A stretch of 64,000 nt of DNA from Marinobacter mangrovi (GCF_016798325.1 NZ_JAERVO010000003.1:248001-312000), one strand, 5' to 3'. Shown: positions 1-12,428, counted from the first letter of the stretch. Numbers and translations are program-made. Notes: generated from the letters alone by a model not told the origin.

Positions 1-648
1 CACCGCCCGTGCCGCCGACAGGTCCCAGTTGGATCGATAGCGGGTACTTACTATCGGCCGATCATCAGTATAGCCTGCCACCACCACATCGCCCTGGCAT
101 TCCGCCAGCACATCCACCACCCGCGCCAGGATCGGTTCCATATCCGGTTTCAGCTCGGCACTGCCGGATTGGAACGTGGCGTCCTCGGCAAAGCGGATGA
201 CCACCTTCTCGGTGTCGTACTTCACGTTCAGCGCGCCCTCGGCCACTTCGCTTTCCAGCTCCCGGATCAAGCGGCTGGCCAGTTCGGTCACGCCTTCCGG
301 TATTTCGGTGACATCGGCCGTGGACTTGGGACTGTCATCGATCAGCTGGGGCTGGTCCGGCGGAATCACGGCCGGTTGCTGGGCGGGCGCTGGAGGGACG
401 GTATCGCTTTCGATCAGGGTCAGCGGGCTGCCGCCAACCGCATCGTCCTGGATCACGCTGCTGCCAAAGGCGCCCGCCAGGGAGCCCGCCATCGCCTTGT
501 ACTTGGCCACGTCCATGGTGGAATACGACAGCAGCAGGATAAAGAAGGTCAGCAGCAGGGTCGCCAGGTCCGCAAACGTGACGATCCAGTTGGGGGCGCC
601 TGCGGCCTGTTTCTTCCGGCGTTGACGCGGCAGTCGGGATGCCGGCAT
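1..648 (-). CDS. pomB: Flagellar stator protein, MotB/PomB type (C-terminus cut off by window edge)
   Basis: Peptidoglycan-anchored half of the flagellar motor stator, which couples ion flow to rotation. Translating the minus strand from the ATG at 648 gives 216 open codons running off the left edge. A short basic cytoplasmic N-terminus precedes one membrane helix containing FADLATLLLTFF; Asp27 is the expected ion-carrying residue. After a Pro-rich linker (about residues 75-105) an OmpA-like domain starts; it shows GYTDDRPI and, near the cut, YRSNWDLSAARAV, the typical peptidoglycan-binding signature. The start lies 3 bases after the pomA stop, so the two are co-transcribed. Whether the coupling ion is Na+ or H+ cannot be decided here; the short MotA partner favours the Pom type. 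Confidence 0.88.
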   Translation of the reverse strand, partial: MPASRLPRQRRKKQAAGAPNWIVTFADLATLLLTFFILLLSYSTMDVAKYKAMAGSLAGAFGSSVIQDDAVGGSPLTLIESDTVPPAPAQQPAVIPPDQPQLIDDSPKSTADVTEIPEGVTELASRLIRELESEVAEGALNVKYDTEKVVIRFAEDATFQSGSAELKPDMEPILARVVDVLAECQGDVVVAGYTDDRPIVSTRYRSNWDLSAARAV

Positions 649-651
649 GGA

Positions 652-1425
652 TCAGGCCTCCCGTTCCCGCGCCAGGACCTGTTGCTGCTCCGGAGTGATG
701 TAGGCCGACAGCAATTCGGTGATGACCCGCGGGTTCTGGCCTTTCATGATGTTCTGGATGCTGGTGACGATCAGCGCCATGTTGCGCTGTTCGTCTTCGG
801 CCTTGAGCTGGATCTTGTCCGCCAGGGGCAGGGCGATCAACTGGGCGATGAAGGCGCCGTACAGGGTGGTGAGCAGGGCAATGGCCATTGCCGGCCCGAT
901 GGAGGAGGGATCGTCGAGGGTGTTGAGCATTTGCACCAGGCCCACCAGGGTGCCCAGCATCCCGATGGCCGGGGCCGCGTCGCCAATCCCGCGGAAGATA
1001 CGTTCCGCCACGTCGTAGCGTTCCATACGCTGCTGCATGTCTTCCAGCAGGGCTTCCTCGATCAGTTCCGGGGGGTGGCCATCGACGCAGAGGTTGATGG
1101 CCTTGGCGAGAAAGTCGTTGCCGGTTTCATGGGATTCCAGACCCAGGATGCCTTCCTTGCGCACGACCCGTGCCAGCTCGGACACGTTGCGGATCAGCTC
1201 AATGGGGCGGTCCGAGGTCTCGCGGAAGACCGTGCTGAGCGCCAGCCGGAAGGAGCTGGCGACGGACCGCAGGCGAAACTTGATCAGGGTGACGGCAAAG
1301 GTGCCGCCCACGACGATCATCAGGCCGGGGATATTGAGGAAGGTGTTGATGGTCGCATCGGCGAGCATCGCCACGGTCACGATCGCGACACCGGCGATCA
1401 GTCCGACGAGGGTCAGGATATCCAT
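652..1425 (-). CDS. pomA: Flagellar stator protein MotA/PomA
   Basis: Ion-channel subunit of the flagellar stator, partner of the adjacent MotB/PomB. The 257-residue protein starts MDILTLVGL at 1425; an in-frame ATG 17 codons upstream would add a non-homologous tail. It has two N-terminal membrane helices, a charged cytoplasmic loop, and two C-terminal helices including the conserved stretch GIGDAAPAIGMLGTLVGL (about residues 150-170). The length fits PomA (about 253) better than enteric MotA (295), which suggests a sodium-type polar flagellar motor. It is first in a two-gene operon with pomB. No other flagellar genes are in the window. Confidence 0.9.
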   Translation of the reverse strand: MDILTLVGLIAGVAIVTVAMLADATINTFLNIPGLMIVVGGTFAVTLIKFRLRSVASSFRLALSTVFRETSDRPIELIRNVSELARVVRKEGILGLESHETGNDFLAKAINLCVDGHPPELIEEALLEDMQQRMERYDVAERIFRGIGDAAPAIGMLGTLVGLVQMLNTLDDPSSIGPAMAIALLTTLYGAFIAQLIALPLADKIQLKAEDEQRNMALIVTSIQNIMKGQNPRVITELLSAYITPEQQQVLAREREA

Positions 1426-1563
1426 GGATTGCCTTATCTGGTTCAGGAATACGCGGGCGTCGATCGTTCCAATCAACTCGCCCCAATTCGCACAATCCTG
1501 AGAATAGCCTACTTGGCGGCCCCAATCCTGTAACCAAGCGTTAAGGGAGGGTGTTAAAGCCGA

Positions 1564-3329
<1,766 letters not shown>

Positions 3330-3920
3330 TCAACGCAACTGGCGGCCGGACACCAGGTCGATAATACGACTGGGCTGTCGCTGACGGCCCAGGGCACCGG
3401 GCAGGATGTAGTCGAGGCGGTCTTCGAAATAGCGGGCCACCTGCAGGCGGCTGCGCGCTGGCGGTCGGCCCGCCGGGTTACAGGACGTGGAGACCACCGG
3501 GCCGCCGAACGCCGTGCAGAGGCGACGCACCAGCGGATGATCGCTGACGCGGATAGCCACGGCGCTGTGTTCGCCCTTGATCCATTCCGGGATCTGGTCG
3601 AGGAGATCCGGAATGAGGCAGGTCACCGGGCCCGGCCAATGGGACAGCGCCTGCTCACGCAGGGCCGGCTCCAGGGGCTCCAGCAGGAACGCAATCTGCG
3701 CGGGAGAGGACGCCACCAGGATAACGCCCTTGTACTGGGGGCGATCCTTCAGCGCCAACAACCGGTCCACGGCGGCGCCGTCCCAGGGATCGCAGCCCAG
3801 GCCCCAGACCGCTTCGGTCGGGTAGGCGATCACGCCCCCGGCGTCCATCACCGCTGCGCTTTCCCGCACATGCCACCAGCCCGGTGGGTAGTCGCTTGTT
3901 GGATTTCGGAATTCGTTCAT
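3330..3920 (-). CDS. tsaC: Threonylcarbamoyl-AMP synthase (YrdC/Sua5 domain)
   Basis: Makes threonylcarbamoyl-AMP from threonine, bicarbonate and ATP for the t6A37 modification of ANN-decoding tRNAs. The chosen start at 3920 (MNEFRNPTSDY) gives 196 residues, the single-domain TsaC size; the open frame extends 26 codons further upstream without homology. Visible family blocks are AYPTEAVWGLGCDPWD, LKDRPQYKGVILV (KxR motif), WPGPVTCLIP, AIRVSDHPL and VSTSCNPAGRPP. It lies between dprA and hemF as in many gammaproteobacteria. Confidence 0.92.
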   Translation of the reverse strand: MNEFRNPTSDYPPGWWHVRESAAVMDAGGVIAYPTEAVWGLGCDPWDGAAVDRLLALKDRPQYKGVILVASSPAQIAFLLEPLEPALREQALSHWPGPVTCLIPDLLDQIPEWIKGEHSAVAIRVSDHPLVRRLCTAFGGPVVSTSCNPAGRPPARSRLQVARYFEDRLDYILPGALGRQRQPSRIIDLVSGRQLR

Positions 3921-4026
3921 GACTCGACCTGCCAGGAGTTGGCCTCGCATTATGGCGTTTGCTCTGGCGGGTGAACAGACCGAAGCGATGACCATCACTC
4001 AATCTGCTCGCAATAACGGCCCCTTG

Positions 4027-5181
4027 TCAGGCGCGCTGATACCCCCCCGGAACCGTCAGAACGAGACCGTCCATCTCCAACATCAGGATAGCCTGTAAGA
4101 GGGCGTCGGCGCTGAGGCCGGTGCGATCGCACAAATCGTCGGTAGAGCAGGGATCGAAAGCCAGGGCCCGAAACACCGCCTGGGCCTTCGCGCCGAGATG
4201 TTCCGGCACGACGGGCTCTTCCTCGGCAGGTGCCGGGGCCGGCGCCGGTGATCCCCAGGCCGCCAGTTGCTCCTCAATATCCTGCACCGACTCCACCAGC
4301 GTGGCACCCTGTCGGATCAGCTGGTGACAGCCGCGGGCCAATGGATTGTGGATGGAGCCGGGAATGGCAAAGATCTCCCGCCCCTGCTCCAGCGCCAGCC
4401 GCGCGGTGATCAGCGAACCGCTGCGCAGGCCGGCTTCGACCACCAGCGTGCCCTGGGCCATGCCGCTGATGATGCGGTTGCGCCGGGGAAAATGGCCGGC
4501 CCGGGCGCGGGTCCCAGGCGGAAACTCCGACAGCAGGGCCCCGTTTTCCGGAATGGCGGCGGCGAGCCCGCGATGGGCAGCCGGATAGACCACGTCGACA
4601 CCGGTGCCCAACACCGCCAGTGTGGTGCCGCCGACGTCCAGGGCACCCTGATGCGCCGCGCCATCGATCCCCAGCGCCATGCCGCTGGTGACCACAAAAC
4701 CTCGCTCGGCCAGGGCGCGGGCAAACTGGCGGGCATGGTCCAGGCCGCTGCGGGTGGCGTTCCGGCTGCCAACGATCGCGATCTGCGGACGTGACAGCAG
4801 ATCGCGCTGACCTTTGAGATAAAGGACCGGCGGGGCGCCATGGATCTGGCGCAGGGCCGACGGGTAGTCGGGCTGCCCCCAGTGGATGACCTGGATGGCC
4901 TGGTCTTTCAGACGATGCCAGCAGGCCTGCGCGTCCTGCATGGCCGGGTGATCCGGATCCCCCTGCTGCCAGGCCAGCACGCCGGCACGGGCCAGCGGCG
5001 GCAAACCAATGGTTCTCAGGCTGGCCGGGTCGAGCGTGAGCAGTTCGGACGGGTCCGGCAGGTGATCGAGAATGGCCTGCCAGCGGCGTTCGCCCAGGCC
5101 GGGCAGGTGGGCCAGCAGCAACCAGGGACTGCAGGGGTCCCGCAGAAACGCGTCGGCGGGCGACAGGGTGGTGTCTGTCAT
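4027..5181 (-). CDS. dprA: DNA-processing protein DprA/Smf
   Basis: Binds incoming single-stranded DNA and loads RecA during natural transformation. The 384-residue protein has an N-terminal helical region, a Rossmann-like core with AIVGSRNATRSG and VTSGMALGIDGAAHQGAL (about residues 135-180), PRRNRIISGM further on, and a C-terminal winged-helix domain (about residues 325-384). It is preceded by the LysM gene on the same strand. Having dprA does not prove competence, since smf is present in many non-transformable gammaproteobacteria. Confidence 0.93.
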   Translation of the reverse strand: MTDTTLSPADAFLRDPCSPWLLLAHLPGLGERRWQAILDHLPDPSELLTLDPASLRTIGLPPLARAGVLAWQQGDPDHPAMQDAQACWHRLKDQAIQVIHWGQPDYPSALRQIHGAPPVLYLKGQRDLLSRPQIAIVGSRNATRSGLDHARQFARALAERGFVVTSGMALGIDGAAHQGALDVGGTTLAVLGTGVDVVYPAAHRGLAAAIPENGALLSEFPPGTRARAGHFPRRNRIISGMAQGTLVVEAGLRSGSLITARLALEQGREIFAIPGSIHNPLARGCHQLIRQGATLVESVQDIEEQLAAWGSPAPAPAPAEEEPVVPEHLGAKAQAVFRALAFDPCSTDDLCDRTGLSADALLQAILMLEMDGLVLTVPGGYQRA

Positions 5182-5245
5182 GGGTTGTCATTCCTTCGAC
5201 GGGGACGGCACCGTCCTGGTACCGACAAAATCGGCCTCTTGGCCA

Positions 5246-5281
5246 TAAAAAAACGGGAGGCGGCGTAAACCGGCTCCCGTT
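5246..5281 (-). terminator. Rho-independent terminator after the LysM gene
   Basis: The stem AACGGGAG/CTCCCGTT flanks a loop of about 14 bases. Read on the minus strand it is followed by seven Ts. It sits 19 bases beyond the LysM stop and so separates that gene from dprA. Confidence 0.8.
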
Positions 5282-5299
5282 CGTATTCTACCGTTGCTG

Positions 5300-6322
5300 T
5301 TACGGATTGCCTACGCGGTCTCCGACAGCCAGGGTACGGCTGGCCTTGAGGATCAGGCCGTAGCTCATTTTTTCGTAGCTCTGGAAGATCATCATCAGGC
5401 CGGCACGCTCGTCCGGCAGTTTGACGGCTTCCTTGGTGTACGGGTCGGTCACGGTGTTGCCGGCCTGGAACACGGCCAGCACATTGCCGGGCTTCAGCCC
5501 TTCGCGGGTACCGCGGTTGACCACCACCACATCGTACTGGCCGATCTGGGTCACGCCGCCTTCCACGGCGATCATGGTGCCGTCGATGTCGCTGTCCGGC
5601 GCGCTGGGGGTGAAGGTCGGACTGATGCGACGGTCTTCGGTCGGCAGCAAACGATCACCGATGCGGACTTCCTCGTCGGTACGTTTGAGCATCAGGGTCA
5701 GGACTTCGCCGTTGGTTTCCTTGACGTCGGCCGCGCCGATGGACTTGGCTTCCAGGCCCAGGAACTCGTTGGTGTCCGGATCGTGGTAGGCCTTGTTGCG
5801 GCGGAACACGCCCAGGCTGTCCGCGTCGGTCTTGCCGCGGGCATAGATACGGTCGCCAGCGCCGGTCACGATGCGGGAGTCTTCACCTTCCAGCACGTAG
5901 GGTGCGGCATCAAGCACCTCCGGATCCACGATGCGGGTGTCGCTCAGGAACCCTTCGATCGCGTCCAGTGGAATGGTCGGAACCGGTGTGTCGATCGGCG
6001 TAGAGCGCACTTTGGGCGACAGCTTGACCACGCCGTTGTTGGAACGGGCCACCTTGGTCACACGGGGCTGGCCGTCAATGTACACCAGCGCCAGCACATC
6101 GCCCGGGTAGATCAGGTGGGGATTCTCAACCTGCGGATTGGCGTGCCAGATTTCCGGCCAGTACCAGGGGTTGTCCAGAAAACGGGATGAGATGTCCCAG
6201 AGGGTATCGCCCTTGACCACGGTGTATCGATCGGGGTGATCCGACCGCAACTCAGGGCCGGCCGCGTGCGCCACCTGCATAAACAGCAGCACAGCCGTAA
6301 GAACGTACAGCAGTTTCCTCAT
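5300..6322 (-). CDS. Secreted LysM peptidoglycan-binding protein
   Basis: Exported protein predicted to bind peptidoglycan. The start at 6322 (MRKLLYVLTAVLLF) gives a signal peptide cleaved around AHA-AG and a mature protein of about 320 residues; the frame extends upstream without likely coding content. A single LysM domain occupies roughly residues 33-85, beginning YTVVKGDTLWDISSRF and ending near LIYPGDVLALVYIDG. The remaining 250 residues are a conserved companion region of unrecognised fold. Proteins of this type commonly sit next to dprA in gammaproteobacteria, as here, but no precise role is established. Confidence 0.85.
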   Translation of the reverse strand: MRKLLYVLTAVLLFMQVAHAAGPELRSDHPDRYTVVKGDTLWDISSRFLDNPWYWPEIWHANPQVENPHLIYPGDVLALVYIDGQPRVTKVARSNNGVVKLSPKVRSTPIDTPVPTIPLDAIEGFLSDTRIVDPEVLDAAPYVLEGEDSRIVTGAGDRIYARGKTDADSLGVFRRNKAYHDPDTNEFLGLEAKSIGAADVKETNGEVLTLMLKRTDEEVRIGDRLLPTEDRRISPTFTPSAPDSDIDGTMIAVEGGVTQIGQYDVVVVNRGTREGLKPGNVLAVFQAGNTVTDPYTKEAVKLPDERAGLMMIFQSYEKMSYGLILKASRTLAVGDRVGNP

Positions 6323-6696
6323 TGTCTGGGTCCTTGATTGCTTTACTTTTATCCAATGGAACCTGAAACCCCGGATGGCGTCCGCAGACGGGTTCCCATA
6401 CCCACATCCCCCTACTATAGAAGATGTCAGCCTATTTGTGATGTTATCTTTTGTTCTTCCAGTAAATTCTGGATTCAGACCGTAACACGGCCGAACCGGG
6501 ATCGCGGCTATCCGCAAGCCTGGTCAGATTGTAATCAGTCCGGGAGTTGATAGATAATAGACTATCAGCACTATTGATGTTGTCATCTTGAAACTTCCGA
6601 CCGTGCCACGATCATAGACAACATGCCGATCATGATGTGCGGTACGCCGTCGCATTTTGATCAACACACGCGGTCAAACGAACGATATAGATAGCC
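6323..6696. other. Divergent intergenic region between the LysM gene and def
   Basis: These 374 bases hold no convincing gene. The region is less GC-rich than its surroundings and must contain the divergent promoters for the LysM gene and for def. I could not pair convincing -35 and -10 boxes. Confidence 0.6.
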
Positions 6697-7200
6697 ATGA
6701 TACTTGAGATTCTGGAATTTCCCGATCCGCGCCTGCGCACAGTGGCCAAACCCGTCCAGGAGGTCACCGACGAGACGCGCAAGCTGATCGATGACATGTT
6801 CGAGACCATGTACGATGCCCCGGGCATCGGGCTGGCGGCGACGCAGGTGAACTGGCACGAGCAGATCATCGTCATGGACCTGTCGGAGGACAAGAGCGAG
6901 CCACGGGTCTTTATCAACCCGGAGGTGGAAATCCTGGGTCAGGATGTTCAGGACATGCAGGAAGGCTGCCTGTCCGTACCCGGCTTCTATGAAGAAGTCA
7001 GCCGCCCGGATCACGTGATCATCCGCGCGATCGGCCGAGACGGCCAACCTTTCGAGGAAGAAGCCGAGGGCCTGCTGGCGGTCTGCATCCAGCACGAGAT
7101 GGACCACCTCAAGGGCAAGCTGTTCGTGGATTACCTGAGTCCGCTCAAGCGCACGCGGATCCGCAAGAAGCTGGAAAAACAGCACAAAATCCGGGCCTGA
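6697..7200 (+). CDS. def: Peptide deformylase
   Basis: Removes the formyl group from the N-terminal methionine of new proteins, a metalloenzyme acting at the ribosome. The 167 residues include all three motifs: GIGLAATQV (motif 1), EGCLSVPG (motif 2, metal Cys) and QHEMDHLKG (motif 3, HExxH metal histidines and catalytic Glu). It heads the def-fmt-rsmB-trkA cluster typical of gammaproteobacteria, although a terminator-like hairpin lies between it and fmt. Confidence 0.97.
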   Translation: MILEILEFPDPRLRTVAKPVQEVTDETRKLIDDMFETMYDAPGIGLAATQVNWHEQIIVMDLSEDKSEPRVFINPEVEILGQDVQDMQEGCLSVPGFYEEVSRPDHVIIRAIGRDGQPFEEEAEGLLAVCIQHEMDHLKGKLFVDYLSPLKRTRIRKKLEKQHKIRA

Positions 7201-7240
7201 TCACAGACCCACCCCAAGTGGTTTACAATAGAACACGATG

Positions 7241-7270
7241 GACCGGGCAACAGGCCCGGTCTTTTCGTTT
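7241..7270 (+). terminator. Terminator or attenuator hairpin between def and fmt
   Basis: An 8-bp GC-rich stem GACCGGGC/GCCCGGTC with a 5-base loop is followed by TTTTCGTTT. It would end or attenuate def transcripts before the fmt ribosome binding site at 7313. Confidence 0.7.
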
Positions 7271-7324
7271 GTAGAAGGCCATCGCGGTCATTCCAGTCAC
7301 ACCACGGATTCGAGGAGGCGCTGC

Positions 7325-8260
7325 GTGCGCATCGTTTTTGCCGGAACACCGGATTTTGCCGCCACCGCACTCAAAGCGCTGCTGGAACAGGACCACGAAG
7401 TGGTCGCCGTCTACACCCAGCCCGACCGGCCCGCCGGTCGCGGTCGCAAGCTCACACCCAGCCCGGTCAAACAGGTGGCCCTGGACGCGGATCTGCCCGT
7501 ACGCCAGCCCGAATCCCTGAAATCCGCCGACGCCCAGGCCGAGCTGGCCGCCTTCCAGCCGGACGTCATGATCGTCGCCGCCTATGGCCTGATACTGCCC
7601 CAGGCGGTGCTGGATATCCCGGCCCGCGGCTGCCTCAACATCCACGCCTCCCTGCTGCCGCGCTGGCGCGGTGCGGCACCGATCCAGCGGGCCATCGCCG
7701 CCGGCGATGAGGAAACCGGCATCACCATCATGCAGATGGACGCGGGCCTCGACACCGGTGCCATGCTGCTCAAGCTGAGCACCCCGATTACCGGTGACGA
7801 CACCGGTGGCAGCCTGCACGACCGGCTGGCCGATCTAGGCGGCCAGGCGATCCTGACCGCACTGAAGGAACTGGCCGACGGTGGGTTACAGGCCGAGACG
7901 CAGGACGACAGCCAGGCCTGTTACGCCCATAAACTGAACAAGCAGGAAGGACACCTGGATTGGCAACAGCCGGCCATCGCACTGGAACGGCTGGTCCGGG
8001 CCTTCAATCCCTGGCCGGGCACGTTCGTCGATACCGACAGCGACCGGGTGCGCATCCACGCGGCCGAAGCATTGGCTGAAACCAGCGACCAGGCCCCCGG
8101 CACCCTCATCGCCCGGGGACGGGACGGCATCGATGTGGCCTGCGCCGAGGGTGTGCTGCGTCTGCATCGCGTACAGCTGCCCGGCAGCCGCGCCCAGTCC
8201 ATCTCTGATCTGATCAACGGCGGCCGCGACGTGCTGGCCCTCGGCGAGGTCCTGCACTGA
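7325..8260 (+). CDS. fmt: Methionyl-tRNA formyltransferase
   Basis: Formylates the initiator Met-tRNA using 10-formyltetrahydrofolate. The GTG at 7325 is taken as start: AGGAGG lies at 7313-7318 and the protein then begins RIVFAGTPDFAA as in the family; the longer frame from 7238 runs through the upstream hairpin. The 311 residues show the formyltransferase core with NIHASLLPRWRGAAPIQRA (about residues 105-125, catalytic Asn/His) and a C-terminal OB-like domain. It is followed one base later by rsmB. Confidence 0.96.
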   Translation: MRIVFAGTPDFAATALKALLEQDHEVVAVYTQPDRPAGRGRKLTPSPVKQVALDADLPVRQPESLKSADAQAELAAFQPDVMIVAAYGLILPQAVLDIPARGCLNIHASLLPRWRGAAPIQRAIAAGDEETGITIMQMDAGLDTGAMLLKLSTPITGDDTGGSLHDRLADLGGQAILTALKELADGGLQAETQDDSQACYAHKLNKQEGHLDWQQPAIALERLVRAFNPWPGTFVDTDSDRVRIHAAEALAETSDQAPGTLIARGRDGIDVACAEGVLRLHRVQLPGSRAQSISDLINGGRDVLALGEVLH

Positions 8261-8261
8261 C

Positions 8262-9590
8262 ATGGCGCGACAGCATCTTCCCCTTCGCGCCGTCGCCGCC
8301 CGCGTCATCCATGCGGTGAGCGAGGGCCAGTCCTTGTCCGATGCGCTGCCGCCGGCGCTGGCCCAGGTCAGCGATGAGGAACGCAGCCAGCTGCAGGCGT
8401 TCTGCTTTGGCACCTGCCGCTGGTATCACCGACTCCAGGCCGAGCTACAGACCCGGCTGCACAAGCCGCTGCGTAAAGGCGACCGCATCGTGGTGCCGTT
8501 ATTGCTGGTGGCGCTGTTCCAGCTGCGTCACAGCGGTCAGGCGGATTACGCCATCGTCAACGAAACCGTCGAGGCCTGCCGCTCACTCGGCAAACCCCAT
8601 CTTGCAGGACTGGTGAACGCCATCCTGCGCGCGGCCCAGCGGGACGGGGAGCCAGAACCCGCGTCGGACGCCGCGGCCCTGAGCCACCCGGAATGGATGG
8701 TGGAAAAGCTGCGCCACAACTGGCCGGACCACTGGCAGGCGGCGCTGGAAGCCAATAACGTGCAGGGGCCGATGACCCTGCGGGTGAACCGGCGCCAGAT
8801 CAGCCGGGACGACTATCTGCAACAGCTCGCCGAAACCGGTATCCAGGCTCAAGCCACTCGCTTTGCGACACAGGGCATCCAGCTGGAAACGCCCTGCGGC
8901 GTCGACCAGTTGCCCGGGTTTGACGAGGGCCGGGTGAGCGTTCAGGACGAAGCCGCCCAGCTGTGTACCCAGTTGCTGGATCTCGCCCCCGGACAGCGGG
9001 TGCTGGACGCCTGTGCCGCACCGGGCGGTAAGACCTGCGCAATGCTGGAAGCGGTCGAGGGCCTGGAGATGGTCGCGCTGGATCAATCCGATCACCGGCT
9101 GAATCGCGTGCGGGAAAACCTCGACCGTCTGGGCCTGAACGCCCAGTTGGCCGCTGCCGACGCGGCCGATCTCGACAACTGGTGGGACGGCCAGCCGTTC
9201 GATCGCATCCTGCTGGATGTGCCCTGCAGCGGCAGCGGCGTGATCCGACGGCATCCCGACATCAAGCTGTTGCGCCGCGAACAGGACATTGCCGGGCTGG
9301 CACAGGTCCAGCTCAACCTGCTGGAGCGCCTGTGGTCTACGCTGAAACCGGGCGGGCGGTTGGTATACGCCACCTGTTCCGTGTTCCCGCAGGAAAATCA
9401 CCGTATAATCCAGCGTTTTATGAAAGCGCATGAGGAAGCCGCCCTGACCCTGCCGGAAGACCTGGCCTGGGGACTGGATACCGGGGCGGGGCGTCAGTTA
9501 TTCCCGGAGACCGGATCACACGACGGGTTTTTCTATGCCTGCCTGACCCGGATGGACGACCAAGCAGCCAATCGGACTCCTACGTCATGA
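8262..9590 (+). CDS. rsmB: 16S rRNA (cytosine-967-C5)-methyltransferase RsmB
   Basis: Methylates C967 of 16S rRNA using SAM. It has 442 residues: an N-terminal NusB-like RNA-binding domain (about 1-140) and a C-terminal Rossmann methyltransferase domain with the SAM loop [11 protein letters not shown]. The catalytic-cysteine motif is [18 protein letters not shown], and the second cysteine lies in [11 protein letters not shown]. The end overlaps trkA by 4 bases (ATGA), so the pair is translationally coupled. Confidence 0.95.
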   Translation: MARQHLPLRAVAARVIHAVSEGQSLSDALPPALAQVSDEERSQLQAFCFGTCRWYHRLQAELQTRLHKPLRKGDRIVVPLLLVALFQLRHSGQADYAIVNETVEACRSLGKPHLAGLVNAILRAAQRDGEPEPASDAAALSHPEWMVEKLRHNWPDHWQAALEANNVQGPMTLRVNRRQISRDDYLQQLAETGIQAQATRFATQGIQLETPCGVDQLPGFDEGRVSVQDEAAQLCTQLLDLAPGQRVLDACAAPGGKTCAMLEAVEGLEMVALDQSDHRLNRVRENLDRLGLNAQLAAADAADLDNWWDGQPFDRILLDVPCSGSGVIRRHPDIKLLRREQDIAGLAQVQLNLLERLWSTLKPGGRLVYATCSVFPQENHRIIQRFMKAHEEAALTLPEDLAWGLDTGAGRQLFPETGSHDGFFYACLTRMDDQAANRTPTS

Positions 9591-10960
9591 AGATCATTAT
9601 CCTGGGCGCCGGTCAGGTCGGTGGCACACTCGCCGAAAACCTGGCCAACGAAGCCAACGATATCACCATCATCGACGCCGACGGCTCCCGCCTGCGGGAA
9701 CTCCAGGACCGGCTCGACATCCGCACGGTCCAGGGGCATGGTTCCTATCCCAGCGTCCTGCGCCAGGCCGGTGCCGAGGATGCGGACATGCTGATCGCCG
9801 TCACCAACAGCGACGAGACCAACATGGTGGCCTGCCAGGTGGCTTACTCGCTGTTCAAGACGCCCACCAAGATCAGCCGGGTGCGCGCCAACGCCTATCT
9901 CGCCCGCAAGGAACTGTTCAGCGCCGAAGGCTTTCCCATCGACGTGCTGATCAGTCCGGAGCAGGTGGTCACCCGCCACATCACGCGGCTGATCGAATAT
10001 CCGGGCGCGCTGCAGGTGCTGGAATTCTCCAAGGGCCTGGCGCGACTGGTGGCGATCCAGGCCACCGCCGGCGGGCCGCTGGTGGGGCATGAGCTGTCCT
10101 ACCTGCGCACCCACATGCCCAAGATCGATACCCGCGTGGCCGCCATTTTCCGCAAGGACCGGCCCATCATCCCGCAGGGGGATACGGTGATCGAGGACGG
10201 CGACGAGGTGTTCTTCATCGCCGGCACCGACCACATCCGCTCGGTCATGAGCGAGCTCCAGCCGCTGGAAAAACCCTACAAGCGCATCTTCATCTGCGGC
10301 GGCGGCAACATCGGCCAGCGTCTGGCCCACAACCTGGAAAACCGCTATCAGGTGAAACTGATCGAGCGCAACCGGGACCGCTGCGTGATGCTGTCGGAAA
10401 ACCTGCGCAAGACCATCGTGCTGCAGGGCAACGCCGCCAACAAGGACCTCCTTCTGGAGGAGAACATCGAGAGCACCGATGTGTTCTGCGCGGTCACCAA
10501 CGATGACGAGGCCAACATCATGGCCTCGCTGCTGGCCAAGCGGCTGGGCGTGCGCAAGGTCCTGACTCTGATCAACAACCCGGATTACGTGGACCTGATC
10601 CAGGGCGGTGAGATCGATGTTGCGATTTCGCCGCAGCAGACCACCATCGGCAGCCTGCTGACGCACGTTCGCCGGGGTGACGTCGTCAACGTTCACTCAC
10701 TGCGCCGGGGCGCTGCTGAGGCGATCGAGGCGATCGCGCACGGGGATCACCGCTCCTCCAAGGTGGTCGGCAAACGCCTCGATGAAATCACGCTGCCCGA
10801 AGGCACCACCATCGGCGCCATCGTGCGCCACAACGAGGTCCTGATCGCCCACGACCACCTGCGGGTGCAGCCGGACGACCACGTGATCCTGTTCCTGGTG
10901 GACAAGTCGCGCATCCGCGACGTGGAACGCCTGTTCCAGGTGGGTCTGACCTTCTTCTGA
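9587..10960 (+). CDS. trkA: Trk potassium uptake regulator TrkA
   Basis: Cytoplasmic NAD-binding regulatory subunit of the Trk K+ uptake system. Its 457 residues comprise two RCK repeats: the first begins [17 protein letters not shown] (residues 3-19) and the second [17 protein letters not shown] (near residue 235). Each is followed by a TrkA-C domain. It lies 19 bases before trkH, so regulator and channel subunit are made together. Trk supports potassium uptake during osmotic adaptation. Confidence 0.96.
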   Translation: MKIIILGAGQVGGTLAENLANEANDITIIDADGSRLRELQDRLDIRTVQGHGSYPSVLRQAGAEDADMLIAVTNSDETNMVACQVAYSLFKTPTKISRVRANAYLARKELFSAEGFPIDVLISPEQVVTRHITRLIEYPGALQVLEFSKGLARLVAIQATAGGPLVGHELSYLRTHMPKIDTRVAAIFRKDRPIIPQGDTVIEDGDEVFFIAGTDHIRSVMSELQPLEKPYKRIFICGGGNIGQRLAHNLENRYQVKLIERNRDRCVMLSENLRKTIVLQGNAANKDLLLEENIESTDVFCAVTNDDEANIMASLLAKRLGVRKVLTLINNPDYVDLIQGGEIDVAISPQQTTIGSLLTHVRRGDVVNVHSLRRGAAEAIEAIAHGDHRSSKVVGKRLDEITLPEGTTIGAIVRHNEVLIAHDHLRVQPDDHVILFLVDKSRIRDVERLFQVGLTFF

Positions 10961-10979
10961 ATCGGACGGATCCGATCCT

Positions 10980-12428
10980 ATGCGACTGCCGGTCATCCTG
11001 AAGATCCTCGGCATCCTGATGATGCTGTTCAGCTTCACCATGCTGCCGCCACTGGCGATTTCCCTGGCCTACGACGACGGGCAGTGGAACCGCTTTGCCG
11101 ATGCCATGGCCATCGTGTTTGTGGGCGGTCTGTTCGTCTGGGCCCCGTTTCATTCCGAGCATGGCGACTTGCGGGTGCGCGACGGCTTCCTGGTGACCAC
11201 GCTGTTCTGGGTGGTGCTGAGCGTCGCCGGTTCCATCCCGTTCTACCTCAGTAACGACGCCCCGCACACCTACATCGATGCGCTCTTTGAAGCCGTCTCC
11301 GGCCTGACCACCACCGGCGCCACGGTCATCACCGGCATTGACCAGCTGCCGCATTCGATCCTCTGGTATCGCCAGCAGCTGCAGTGGCTGGGTGGTATGG
11401 GGATCATCGTCCTGGCGGTGGCCATCCTGCCCATGCTGGGCATCGGGGGCATGCAGCTGTATCGGGCGGAAGTGCCCGGACCGGTGAAAGACAACAAGCT
11501 GACCCCCCGCATCGCCGAGACGGCCAAGGCGCTCTGGTACATCTACGTGTCGCTGACCATCGCCTGTGCGGTGGCCTACTGGATCGCCGGCATGAACTGG
11601 TTCGACGCCATCGGACACAGCTTCTCCACCGTCGCCATCGGCGGGTTTTCCACCCACGATGCCAGCATCGGCTATTTCAACAGCCCGGCCATCGAACTGA
11701 TCGCCGTGGTCTTCATGGTGCTCTCCGGCGCCAACTTTGCGCTGCACTTCATGGCCTGGCGCCAGCGCAATGTGTTGCTCTACTGGGGCGACTCCGAATT
11801 CAAGCTCTATATCGGCGCCCTGGCGGGGGTGAGCCTGGTAACCATCCTGGTGCTGATTTTCACCAACACGCTGCCGCCGCTGGAAGCCGTAACGCAGGGG
11901 ATGTTCCAGGTCGTCTCGCTGGCCACCACCACCGGCTTTGCCACGGCCGACTTCTCCGTGTGGCCGCTGATGCTGCCGTTCCTGTTGTTCGTGATGTCGT
12001 TCATGGGGGGCTGCGCGGCATCCACCGGCGGCGGTATCAAGGTGGTGCGGATGCTGCTGATTTTTCGTCAGGGCTCGCGGGAGATGAAACGTCTGCTGCA
12101 CCCTAACGCCGTCATGCCGGTAAAGCTGGGCAACCGGCCGGTCTCTGATCGTGTCCTGCAAGCCGTCTGGGGTTTCTTCTCGGTTTACATGTTCATGTTC
12201 CTGGTGCTGCTGGTCATTCTCCAGGCCACCGGATTGGACCAGGTCACCGCCTGGACCGCCGTGGGCGCCACCATGAACAACCTCGGCCCCGGACTGGGCG
12301 AGGTCACCTACCATTATGGCACCCTCAACGATGTGGCCAAGTGGGTGCTGTGCTTCGCCATGCTTTTGGGGCGCCTCGAAGTGTTCACCCTGCTGGTGTT
12401 GTTTACCCCCGCGTTTTGGCGTCGCTAG
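10980..12428 (+). CDS. trkH: Trk potassium uptake membrane subunit TrkH
   Basis: Potassium-translocating membrane subunit working with TrkA. The 482 residues form about ten membrane helices with four pore-loop repeats; selectivity-filter-like segments are visible in [39 protein letters not shown] and [15 protein letters not shown]. It is last in the def-trkH cluster. The next gene, glyQ, has its own promoter. Confidence 0.95.
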   Translation: MRLPVILKILGILMMLFSFTMLPPLAISLAYDDGQWNRFADAMAIVFVGGLFVWAPFHSEHGDLRVRDGFLVTTLFWVVLSVAGSIPFYLSNDAPHTYIDALFEAVSGLTTTGATVITGIDQLPHSILWYRQQLQWLGGMGIIVLAVAILPMLGIGGMQLYRAEVPGPVKDNKLTPRIAETAKALWYIYVSLTIACAVAYWIAGMNWFDAIGHSFSTVAIGGFSTHDASIGYFNSPAIELIAVVFMVLSGANFALHFMAWRQRNVLLYWGDSEFKLYIGALAGVSLVTILVLIFTNTLPPLEAVTQGMFQVVSLATTTGFATADFSVWPLMLPFLLFVMSFMGGCAASTGGGIKVVRMLLIFRQGSREMKRLLHPNAVMPVKLGNRPVSDRVLQAVWGFFSVYMFMFLVLLVILQATGLDQVTAWTAVGATMNNLGPGLGEVTYHYGTLNDVAKWVLCFAMLLGRLEVFTLLVLFTPAFWRR

